Assembly (NCBI GenBank): GCA_000442125.1
Contig: KE546974.1
Coordinates: forward strand, 868,001-932,000
DNA length: 64,000 nt
Direction of reading: 5' to 3'
DNA from: Opeltia flavorubescens
Taxonomy: Eukaryota; Ascomycota; Lecanoromycetes; Teloschistales; Teloschistaceae
Shown here: positions 33,916 through 44,144 of the stretch, in pieces
How positions within the stretch are numbered: position 1 is the first letter of the stretch
Layout: each line of letters opens with the position of its first letter
The notes under the pieces: generated by a model
The model's database searches: none
Told to the model about the DNA's origin: nothing
What the model saw: the letters and a program-made list of their open reading frames with translations, nothing else
Translations under genes and position numbers: made by a program

Positions 33916-34940
33916 TTATCCTCGTGCAGTCATCGACTCCAGCGAGTCCGCTCCAACTATCGTAGTGATATCTGTCTCTTCTGTCGTGCCCCAGATCATC
34001 CACGGCTCCTCTCGATCTTTCATCATCCGCCGCTGTAGAACGAGATATTCCGAGACATCTTTTTCCTGCCCTTCTCCTTGGGTGAATATCTCAGTTCGAC
34101 TAAATCCATTTGCGACTGTCCGAGTCAAACTTTGACGGGATCGCAGTCGGACTACGACTTGTCGAAGAGCTGCACCTTTGTAGGGCAACACAGCGATCCT
34201 CTGCGAGACGAACTTGGGCCCTCGAGTGAACTTGTGTAGGGTCCAGTGCAGTCTTTCATCTCGGGGCCGAGAAGCGATCCGCGACTTGAAAGAGGAGAGC
34301 AATCCTTCGGTGCAAATGCTAGAGAGAGTAGCTATATCGCCACTAAGATATGAAGTCGAATAAATATCAGTATTAGTTAAAGCTAAAAGGGGGTTCGCAA
34401 GTGGGAATAGGCTGGCTCACTCTGCGAGCGCCGTATACATCTGCCTATACAATGCTTGGGCGGTAGGTCCAACTCGGCGCAGACCGATCTTCGGGCGGGG
34501 CTTCGATTTACTCATATATTTATATCCCCAGCGCATCTTGAGCTCCTCGAATCGTTTTCCCAATCTATGCCGTTCAAGTCTCAGCCGTAGGTGAGGATGT
34601 GTGAAAATGGACGGCTTCCGAGAGCCGGTGGGCATGACGAAGGTCCCTGAAAGATATCTCAACTACTGCCCTCAAAAAGCGACACGCATCAGAAGCTATA
34701 TCAGAAGCTATGACGCGTACCTTCAAGCAGTCCCAGATCATTAGGTAACTGAGAACCGTCGTTCTGTCTCATAAGCACTTGAAAGCTCTTCTGAGGCTTC
34801 TCACGAACAGCCATGCTTTTGGACCGGGGACCTGTTGAAGACGCATGTCTACGAGAGGCAGAGAACAATCGGTGGGCCTCATTACACCGTGGAGGATAAA
34901 GAAAAGACAGCAGACCAGTCCCACGAGAATGTGAAGCCAT
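33916..34940 (-). CDS. Mitochondrial ribosomal protein mL45 / Mba1-type receptor
   Basis: Complement join(33916..34342, 34421..34646, 34721..34940), 290 aa. An Arg/Ser-rich mitochondrial presequence is followed by a Tim44-like domain. Typical are the basic KMRWGYKYMSKSKPRPK stretch, AQALYRQMYTALADGDIATL and the continuation SSICTEGLLSSFKSRI. The end reads EEPWMIWGTTEETD, as expected of this family. Mba1 in yeast and mL45 in animals dock mitoribosomes to the inner membrane for co-translational insertion. The three exons join in phase. Head-to-head with the Eos1-like gene, about 100 bp apart. Confidence 0.85.
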
Positions 34941-35046
34941 GAAGATTTGCTACTTCCACTAATAGATTTCGGACTCTTGGAGACGTTGACGGCGAACGGG
35001 CTAAGGAAATGCCGATTGTCCGACCGATCTTGTATCTAATCCTGAA
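34941..35046. promoter_or_regulatory. Very short divergent promoter, mL45 / Eos1-like gene
   Basis: Only about 106 bp separate the mL45 start codon from the first supported codon of the Eos1-like gene. Both promoters must overlap, or the rightward gene has its true first exon here. Confidence 0.4.
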
Positions 35047-36021
35047 GTGCTTCGATTCGATCTCATCCCATCAGCTCGACGCTCGCTCCATACTGCAAAT
35101 GCGGCTGCAGAAGTCGCATCGTCCCGTCCCCTGGCTTCCACAAACCCACCCAGCTACGATGAAGTTCGCTCAACCCCAGTGAACGCGCCAGGGACCCTTC
35201 CAAAAACCGCGCTTCATCCTCGCATTGCCGTTTTGCTTGGTGTCAGCACCACCTGGCATGTCCCTCTTCTGATAGCTCGCGCTATAAGCACCGCACCTGC
35301 TATGTGGTGGGGCCTGCGTTGCGCACTTACCTTCTTAGGCGATCTACTCTTGAGTGATGAGTTGGGCGCTCCAGCGAATCCATGGACAGTGGAAAAACGC
35401 TTCCGAGTTACGGAGGTATTCCTAGCAATTCTATGGGTCCGTCAAGCACCAGCGATTTCGGTTTGTCTCAAACTGAATGGCTTTTAGTGTTCGGCATCGG
35501 CGTACCTCTCTTATTTCTTTACAGACTGTCTCATGTCCAGGTGGTTCGAGCTTCCGATCCGGGCGCCAGTTCACAGTAAAAGCTCATTTTATCCAGGCTT
35601 TTGTTCTATACCCCATCTGCGACTGTCGTTAGGTTGTTGACGACAAATGCCCTCATCGCGTATATCACCAACTGTGTGCTCTATCTTTCCGGTGCCTCAA
35701 ACGACCCAAGAATGCTTTTGCCCGCGTGGGTATCTATAGCTACGGTACAGTTCCCTACGCGTCTTCATCCATTCTTGGCTTCCCATAGGGTGACTAATAA
35801 GAGAATAGACGTTAACAATGCTTTATCATCTCACCCATCGTAAGATCAATATACGAAAAGAGACTTCTGCTTCGATTGGGGTCTTTTCCATTGCGAGTTT
35901 CTTGAGTCTATGCACCCTGCTCTTGCAACTGCATTTGACACGTGATAACGACCCCACCGTTCCGCTGTTTGAAATGCTATGGCACAGTTTGCAATGGATC
36001 TACAAGGGGCTGAACGTATGA
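35047..36021 (+). CDS. ER membrane protein, Eos1-like (N-glycosylation), 5' end unresolved
   Basis: Joins 35047..35436, 35488..35540, 35597..35744 and 35809..36021, about 267 codons plus stop. Segments such as WHVPLLIARAIS, WWGLRCALTFLGDLLL, KRFRVTEVFLAILW, SYFFTDCLMSR, YTPSATVVRLLTTNAL and RKINIRKETSASIGVFSIASF resemble fungal Eos1, an ER membrane protein linked to N-glycosylation and oxidative-stress tolerance. About four or five hydrophobic helices are visible. No ATG lies in frame before the conserved part: the frame is open back to 35005 without one, and an acceptor-like TCTAATCCTGAAG ends at 35047. So a first exon is probably missing from this model, or the assembly has an error. The family name comes from recall of conserved motifs. 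Confidence 0.65.
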
Positions 36022-36398
36022 ACAGGGTCTATTTGATGATGTGATTCATGTAACGGCAACAGGAGCATTCGATACCTATTAATAGAGCAATGGTGCCAAC
36101 GAAGTATCATCATTGGCTGGTGAGCTAGAGTCTTGATGCCTGCTGTCTTAAAAAGAGTGATATTCATGCATCCCAGCCGGGGACGCTTGTCACCTGCAGA
36201 ATCAAATGAAAGAGAAACACGACCCAGTCATTCCACTCATCGTCATTTGCCACCATCCCGAGGGTATCAGCCAACGCCATGAGATAGTCGTGAAAAGGCC
36301 CCACAGCTGTTATGGGGGCAGCGAGGGGTAAATGTGCATATTCGTCGATGTCGCCCGTGTCTGTCCGTTAAATGGGTGTTAAGAAAGCATCATCCGAT
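36022..36398. other. Convergent intergenic region, Eos1-like / SUI1
   Basis: 377 bp between converging genes, so both 3' UTRs. Nothing else is seen. Confidence 0.55.
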
Positions 36399-37096
36399 TT
36401 AGAAGCCATGGACCTAGTTGGCAAGGGTAAGCAAGATGTACAGCTGGAAGATGGTCCAGCTATGGAGCTACCTTGATGGTCTTAGCATCAAGAGCCAAGC
36501 CTTCCTTTTTATCAACAAGGAACTCTTGAACGTCTTTGCGTTGGTCGCCTTGGAGTTGAATCACCTCGCCCATCTCAGTGTCGTTGACGATAGTGCCATT
36601 ACAAGCTGGCGATGCCAATTAGCCCTAATTGAATTGTGGAATAGCCGGGTTTGAGCGCTGTCACAGAGCCATGACTTACCAAATTTCTTCTTGATGACCT
36701 TTAAGATTTTCTTCTGGTCGAACTTCTTTGGAAGCCCCTGCACTGTGGTCAAAGTCTTACGACCATTACGTTCTGAAGACAATGAGCGTCATCCACCAAT
36801 AAAAGAAGAGGCATAAAGCTGTTACGCACGTTGAATCCGAATGTGGATATAATTCTGGGATTGCTTAGTCTCCCCTGTGTCTTCGTCGGCTTCGGCGAAG
36901 GGGTCTGGATGGTACGCTCTTGTTAGTAAGGTGAGAAATTCGTAATTTGGAACAACAAGTAGAATTCGGAGGAGTATGAAGATCTACTCCACAAGAGTGC
37001 AGAAGATTGGAGGCGAGGGATTTGAGATAAAGAGATAGCGACCGGAGCATAGCAAGTCTGTTACATACCGAAGGTCTTGAGGTTTTCGATTGACAT
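36399..37096 (-). CDS. SUI1: Translation initiation factor eIF1 (SUI1)
   Basis: Complement join(36399..36413, 36472..36605, 36680..36772, 36830..36904, 37069..37096), 114 aa, the usual eIF1 length. It reads MSIENLKTFDPFAEADED, then the SUI1 fold with YIHIRIQQRNGRKTLTTVQG, KKILKVIKKKFACNGTIV and GEVIQLQGDQRKDVQEFL, ending IKVHGF. eIF1 binds the 40S P-site region and enforces start-codon fidelity. The first intron is 164 nt, and the last coding exon has only 15 nt (VHGF-stop). Expression is expected to be constitutive. Confidence 0.96.
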
Positions 37097-37584
37097 ATAA
37101 CCGTATTGTGCGATGATACGTGGGTGAGTATACTTTCGGTCTAACTTCTTAACCGTCGGAGGCGATGAAAAGCGTGAATTTGAGTATACAGGAGTGAAGA
37201 TCTGTGACTATGGACGATGCTTGTTATGGGTTGATAATAGACAAGGTTTGAACAGTGACGATGGCGGGGCATACGAGAACTAAAGGATTCTGACTGTGTG
37301 TAAGCTAAGCCATAATAGTCCTGATCGCGTGTACATAATAATTTATGCATGTTATCCAAATGTTCGTTCCTCTACCACTTTACTTCTATTTGAACAGGAA
37401 GTTTCTGATAAGTTGCCCCATGCCCTTTCGCCAATCAAACACACAACCTCTTAGGGCGTCGTAAGGCGCTTTTTTCAGAATTTACAAGGCGTCAGGCACG
37501 AGCATGCTGTGGGATAAAGAGAATTGATCGCAGCAAAGTCTGTCTATCGCCCAGTAAACAAATTCCGTCTCACAGCAATCGTTG
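37097..37584. other. Intergenic, SUI1 upstream region
   Basis: 488 bp between the SUI1 start and the stop of the next gene, both on -. Probably the SUI1 promoter. No further feature is seen. Confidence 0.55.
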
Positions 37585-38309
37585 TCAATTCCGTCCATCT
37601 TTGCGGGCGAGGTAGCCAATGAGACGAATAATCTCTTCAACGTTCTTGGAATTGGAAGATAGATAATTCACGATGGTGGAATTGCAGGAGGGGCTTCGGT
37701 ACCGGTCATCCCCGTTCTTGCAGGATTTGGCGGCATAAAGAGGGGCAGATAGGTCTATTGAAGGTCAATGAGGTATGGACGCGAGGTGTATGGATAGGCT
37801 TTACCACACATAAGGCCAAAACTATCGTGTCAGCGTTAGTCAGTCGACTTTTACAAGCAAAGGCAGTAAAAATAAACAGTCAGGAGATCACATACAGGCC
37901 ATTCCTACGCTGAGATATCCGGGCGTGCTTGATTTGCGAGATTGCTCCGGCGACCCAGCGAGCCACGTTTGTAGCGCAAAGACGAATGAAGCCCTGTAGA
38001 GGACGATGAGTGTCCTAGTTTTCAACTTTGCAAGGCACGAGCACAACGAACCAACCGATCATTCTTTGCACAGGGTATCGAATCAGTCACTGCTTCCGAG
38101 CTTGTATTCTTAAAAATGCGTACTTGTTCCTCGTAAACATCTATCCGCATCAGCGACATCGAAGCGGCCGTGGTGAAAAGGAAAGGCTGCATACCGCGGC
38201 CATTGGCAACGTGCTTGACATCGTGGTACTGATATCTACATCGTTCTTGTCCTTTTGATGGTCTACATAGGGTATGACTACTATTGTTTAGCAACAGAAG
38301 AGAACTCAT
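37585..38309 (-). CDS. Small multi-exon protein of unknown function
   Basis: The three 3' exons (37585..37754, 37805..37821, 37896..37993) are well supported: canonical GT/AG signals and phase continuity give GFIRLCATNVARWVAGAI, then RRNGLFGLMCDLSAPLYAAK, then DDRYRSPSCNSTIVNYLSS and a C-terminal EEIIRLIGYLARKDGRN. The middle exon is only 17 nt. The first exon is provisional: 38052..38309 is open from an ATG at 38309, and a phase-0 donor at 38051 would join NDRL to GFIRL. A later ATG could be the true start. The mix of a short hydrophobic helix, cysteines and a basic end does not match a family I can name. Confidence 0.5.
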
Positions 38310-38831
38310 ACAATGCGCGTACTCAAATCCGCTCTCCTCATGTCCCTTTTGGAAGAGGACATGTTGTCACTTGCCGTGGCGATAGCCAATGGTGAGACTA
38401 TCGAGCGCTCCCGATGTACTCTACCCTGACCAAGAAACTGTCAGGCGGTAATACAGTCGACAAGCAACTCATCAGCCCAGGTAAATAGAGTCAGGATTGT
38501 CCACTTTACTAGTCGGTAAGACCAGATTAGATCCCGAAAACCCGCGCCGAAAGAGCCAGGATTAGTTAGGTATGACATGGGTTGGATTAGGGAATCTCGG
38601 GCTTTTCGCGGCTTCGCCCGGTTCACATAATATTGGATTACGAACTACCACCACTCTCGATATAGTGATTTCAATGCTCCTACCTGTTCCGCTTATGCTC
38701 AGTGCCGTATAACCACCACTATTGCTCTAGGCCATTTCTGAAGTAATCTAATATCTATATCCCCTTATGCTCCGCTTGTTGCTCAGTGATCAGCCTCCAG
38801 TCGGGCAAGAGCAATTCAACATGATACCGCG
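38310..38831. promoter_or_regulatory. Divergent upstream region, unknown gene / MED12
   Basis: 522 bp between divergent genes, presumed to hold both promoters. An ATG at 38821 is followed at once by a stop (ATG ATA CCG CGA TGA), a minimal upstream ORF that overlaps the MED12 ATG at 38832. Confidence 0.45.
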
Positions 38832-41800
38832 ATGACCAGCAATACCTCGGCCATCCAATGGGTTCCAAAGTCCTTGGATCGCCCCCAAGCCCATTTCTTC
38901 CAACAATTACCACAACCATCACTACGTCATCAATCAAAGAGCGGTACCGAAGAGCGCCCGTCCAGGTTCGATGCCCAACCACCATTCAAGAAAAAGAGAT
39001 TCGACCACGAGTCAGCCAGAGCGGTCCTTTCCTCGACATCTCAAGGAGAACATACGGAACTCAAAGAAACCTCTCAATGCCCGAGGCCTGAAGTGCATCC
39101 ATTGACTGCTACAAACGGCAGTCTCTCTACCCAACCCAAATCCTCGTCTCCCACCTTATCAGTATTTCCCGTCCGTTCGACGCCGGTTTCGCGAAAGCCT
39201 CGAAGACAATACGATGACGCTGCGATCAACCGCAATAATCGTAGGATTGAGGAGGTGCAGATTAAGCCCTTTGTTCCAGAAACGCCATCCATCGCCCCAA
39301 AGTATTCGTCCAGCTACAAGCCTATCCAGCTGAGAAAGGATGACACAGCCGAGCCAGGTCAACTTTGGAGCTGTGACGACCCAGCAGATTTCTCGCCCTG
39401 GAGAGGCACACACACCGAAGATGTTTTCAGCGAATCCACCATCAAGCAGGGATTCTCCGACAAGATCCACGTGTCCCAGGCAGAGTCCAGCTCGGCCAAG
39501 ACCAATGTTTGGAGCTCCTTGAAGCATAAGTCTGGTCTGCAGGCCGTTTCATCGCTATGTATTTCAGTGCTCGACAAGAGACAGGCGCATGGCACCACCA
39601 CCGCAGGTTGCACTTTCAAGCCACCGCCCCGTGTCGCTCTGACCGACAGTAAGCGGGAGGCTTGGTTACGGGATCTTTCTAATCCAAATATACCTTTGAG
39701 GAGACTTAGTAGGACTATTCCTTACGGCATCCGAGGCCGGGCTTTGCTTGACCAACTTCTGGCCAAGAACATTCCGACGGCGAGGTCGCTATGGCTGGCG
39801 AAGTGTGTAGGCGCCAATGAGATCCGTGCTTTCAAAAGGAGAGGTGCAAGCGGAGCTTTTGCCGTTGGTGGTGAGACAAAATGGATTAAGGACTGGACAG
39901 CGAATGTAGAGCAATTCCTCGATGCAATCATCAGCTCTTGCAGCACTCAGGGATGGACGGTGAACCTCGTCTATGGGTAAAATGAAACCCCGCAACATCC
40001 AATGTTGGCCATCAACTAACGATTGGGGATTAGCGTAAGGCTTGCGATCCACCTGCTTGCAGAAGGATTGCTTGACCGGGATCAGTATTTCGAGTGGTTG
40101 TTAGACGCCGTCAACCAGTGTGGCCTGCATGCTCTGTCTATGTATTTACTCATGGTTAGGAGCCACCTTAGTGACTTAGGGCGGAGCCGACGCTTGGGGC
40201 GTCAGCTGGCTGATTCGTTATTGAAACATCTATACAAGGTATGCCCTACCCAGAAACAGCCTGGTAGATATTGTTCCTAACATGACTACCAGATCGCTCA
40301 CCTTCCGATGTCTAATCACTACAATGCTCTAAGGTCCGAGATCGTGGACATCATCAGGCGGTTCACGATCTCTAGCCCGGCCTCCTTCTTACGGCCAGAA
40401 TGTTGGCATGACTATAAATGCACACTCGAGCCAATACTAGGAGCTCCTGGCTCGAGCCTTCTTATTAACTTCCAGAACCTTTCCAAGCGCAACATACACC
40501 TCCAAACTTTGGCTGGCCTAAAGGATGACGTTGAGGTTAAGGCCAGCTGGGCTATAATCAAAAGTCTTGATTCTATTTTAACTGATTATGACATTGTCAG
40601 GCCGGCTGAAAATCTTCGGAACATTGCAGACGATCCAGAGCTCCTGGTCCGCGTATGTCTCGAGTGGTCAGCAAGTATTCATAGAAAAGGTCTTGCGCGT
40701 ATTTATGTCACGGCACGACTGCTTCAGAAATGGAGTGAAGAAGGCACGGACGTGGAGACTTGTATACTGAACTTCCTTGCGGACAACACGAATTGCTGTG
40801 GATTACAGAGGTCATGCCTCTTTAAGGTCATTATCGAGCTAATCCGGTCAAAGCAATTTTCTGCTGGCAGATACTTGCGATGGATCATTGCCCATGGGAT
40901 GTTGAGAGGCTACGATCAACTTAAGGTAGGTGATTGCCAAAAGGTTTTGGACTGGGCTTGCTGATCGTTTAGGAATTTCCATGCGCCGTAGNCCTGATAT
41001 TCGAGATCCCATCATATGGACTTCCTACTCATACCTTCAATTTGCGACAGAACCTTCTCCGTTCCATAGGCGTATCCAGCAAAGACGAGGAGTGCAGGGT
41101 TATGGAGTGGAGAACCATCATCCAACGTCAGCTCCATGCCATATCTCAAGAACACGTTACCTCCAAGGATTTCGATGATTTCTCGTCAGACCTTTCCCGT
41201 GAGAGCTCCGTTGTAAAATCAGGTGTTGGACAATGGATTGGTCAAGAATTAATGATTCGCCAAGGGGCGCAGCAAGCATCCAATGATAGGCCATTCCCGG
41301 AGGTGCAAATCAACCACGATTCCTCATCACAAAGATTCCCGAATAAAGCTGAGTTTCGAATCTTTCTAGAAATCCTTGAAGTCATTCAGGATTTTTCGAC
41401 TCTTGCAGATGTGCTTGCACACTGCTCAGCTTCTCGAGACCCTCGGCTACTTGCAGACGTCACAATCACAATCAGTCATTATTTAGACATCTTCAAGGCA
41501 ATTGGGATAGCACATAAACTTTTTGTGTGTCTCTTCCAGCAGCATGCCCTTCTCCACAGTAGTCAGCCAATGATCACATCTTTGATTGAGGCGCTTATTG
41601 ACCTCGGCGAGAGTCTGCCAGACTGCTTCAATGAGACACGAACACTGCAGACTTACTTGCAGCAGCACGAATCAAAGTTCTCTATCACCGCAAGCTCCCC
41701 CATATCAGAGCATATGACTGAGTCTTTACTTGCCCATGACTCGGGAACAGTATCTGCGTACACAGACGAGGTAGAACAGCTGCTGTCAAGCGGTAGCAGT

Positions 41801-43642
41801 ATGGACAAGCGTCTACTCACCGACGTTTTTGAATCGATTTGGAGACGCTTCGAAGCGATACGAGTCGATCCTCTCCCCTCGGGCTTTGTCGTAGCTTCGC
41901 TCATCTCGCAATTAGCTGCTTTCGATAGGTTGGCTGTGCATGAATTGACGATCCGTTGGGTGGAAAAAACAATCGCTTTGCCATCACGACCAAGACTCAT
42001 GCAAATCGGGATCCCGCTAATCAGTACCCGAGTAATCTCCTTGGAGCAGCTCTTGAGTCAAGCTTTACGCATCTTACAAGACGAGCATAGACCCGTCGAA
42101 TCCGGCAATCTTCTTCTTGAAATGTTGGACCTTTTGACCGCAGACAGAGGAAAGGTGGGATGTTCAATTAGCTCTGTAAGTCGAAGGTCTCCACAATGAA
42201 CTCTCACGCTTACGATCTTCTCAGCTTCGATATCGATTCTATACTGAGCAGCAACGCTTTATACATGATTTCCCGCCCTTGATGGTTTCCATTTTGCAAT
42301 ACATGCTACGATACGCCCACAGTGCTCCCATAGATTCAAATGCTCATATAGCAAAGCTTCTGCAAGATTCTAAAATTGTGTCTCTGCTACGAACCCTACC
42401 GGACTCCAATTTGCCAAATTTCGAGGGAATTGAGAGCGTGTTCGGCTGTATCGTTATGATGAAGAATGCAGCCCAGACCATAAGTAGGATCATGTGCTTC
42501 ACTGGAGATGATGGTAGGGCACCACCCAAACCCATGGAAGGATAACGACTGACAAGGAAGTTTCAGGGGAAGGTAGATCCACTCTCAGAGGCAAACTTTT
42601 GGCTCTTTGGAATCATGTCGGCTCGTTAACCTTACCCTATCGCCGCCTATACCTTCAAGCCATTCTGAGCGAAACCAGCAGATCCGGTGAGGACGTAGCA
42701 AATCATCTAATTTCCATCATGCTGGAGAAAGGATCCCGGTCGTCACCCTTAGAAAACCAGCAGTGGGTGAGTCTGGTAGCTGCTTTACCTCTAGAACAGA
42801 AGAAGACGGTAAGCCCGTGTTTAACTATCCATATTGTCTCCATTTCCTGATACGCATCCAGACTCATGACAAAGCGGAGGCCGAACTCTTCGTACTAATA
42901 TCCCAAAATCATGAAGCTCATGGGACGAGCTTACAAAAGCACCTGGAATGTTTACTATCAGTCATCGACAAGACCGGAAAAGATTCGCACTCTGCACCAT
43001 CAGCAACGCGTGTCATAACCCAGATACAGGAGAAGTTAGCGCAACTCATATCGGTTCAACCCTCCCCAGAAGCTACCCCCATCATTGAGACATTGAAGTC
43101 TGCTCCTGGTGAGCTTGAGGAGCTGCCTACTCGCATGAAGTAAGCCAGTCAATCAATGTACAACGGTACGGTACTAATGTCGCAGGCTCAACGCTCTCCT
43201 TCGTCTAATACACATCCATCGATCAGCCTTCCGTACGCCTAACATTTCCGACTCTGCAGCCCTGCAATTACTTCTCTTACTCTTCTCGTTCAATAATTAC
43301 CCTATCCTCAGTTCTGATACGCATTTCATAAATGTAATCTTTGATCTTCTCGTTGTTCTCTCGGACGACATATCGCCTGCATTACTGTCACATTGCATAA
43401 AGACATTACTTGATCGGCGTCTTCCCGTAGATTCTCGCCTTCACTATATTATTGGAGCTCAGCGCAACAATGAAGCTTCCTGGCTATATATGGTTACACC
43501 CAGAAGCCCTGGAGGAAAAGCTGCACGGCGACAGTTCCCTGTCCGGAAATGGGAGACAATGCCAGATGCAACGCCATTGATGGCCGACAACGACACGAGC
43601 GTTAGNCTAACGCTCTTCGGAGCCAGGAAAGCGGTGTTGTAG
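38832..43642 (+). CDS. MED12: Mediator complex subunit 12 (SRB8)
   Basis: Joins 38832..39976, 40034..40238, 40293..40925, 40973..42154, 42225..42513, 42567..42808, 42862..43139 and 43186..43642, 1476 aa. A disordered Ser/Pro-rich N-terminus is followed by the Med12 domain (about residues 265-330), with WLRDLSNPNIPLRRLSRTIPYGIRG split by no intron, and IPTARSLWLAKCVGANEIRA. Further conserved stretches are WTVNLVYGVRLAIHLLAEGLLDRDQYFEWLL and long alpha-helical repeats. MED12 belongs to the CDK8 kinase module, which controls Mediator and thus RNA polymerase II. Eight exons join in frame. Single Ns at 40992 and 43606 leave two residues unknown. A two-step acceptor (TTTCAG at 42566, GGAAG at 42572) adds slight doubt in exon 6. 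Confidence 0.93.
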
Positions 43643-44144
43643 ACCTCGCCATCCAAGACTTCCCTACACACGACTCTTTAACGACCTCACGACTGTACGA
43701 GTTAACGACTGTTGATACCACCATTTCGTGAAAATAATGCTCGACGCTTTAGATTCTTGAAGCATGGAAAGTGTCCATCATGTACTAGTAATTTAGCAAA
43801 TCGGTGTTTTGGATGGCTGACTTGAAACTCTGGGTACTGTTCGCAGGCGTTCAACGGGCTTACCCAGCGTCTCGGAGGTTTCGATTCATTTATGGCGCTT
43901 CACGCTTTCCCAATATCCTTATCAGCCACAATCTATAGGCTTCGTTCAGTAAGCTTCATAGAGCCGAGGGGGGATCTTCCTGTGACGTGCATACCCTATT
44001 CCATAGGCGTCATTAGCGTTATTCACAACCAACAGTCATGGTTCAAGGGAAATATGATTGATCTGTTATTAAATTAAACAACGTTTTTACTGGCATGATG
44101 GTAAGAAGCAAATCATATGCCCATAAAATGCATTTTCATTGAAA
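43643..44144. other. Convergent intergenic region, MED12 / RGD1-like
   Basis: 502 bp between converging genes, so both 3' UTRs. Nothing further is recognised. Confidence 0.55.
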
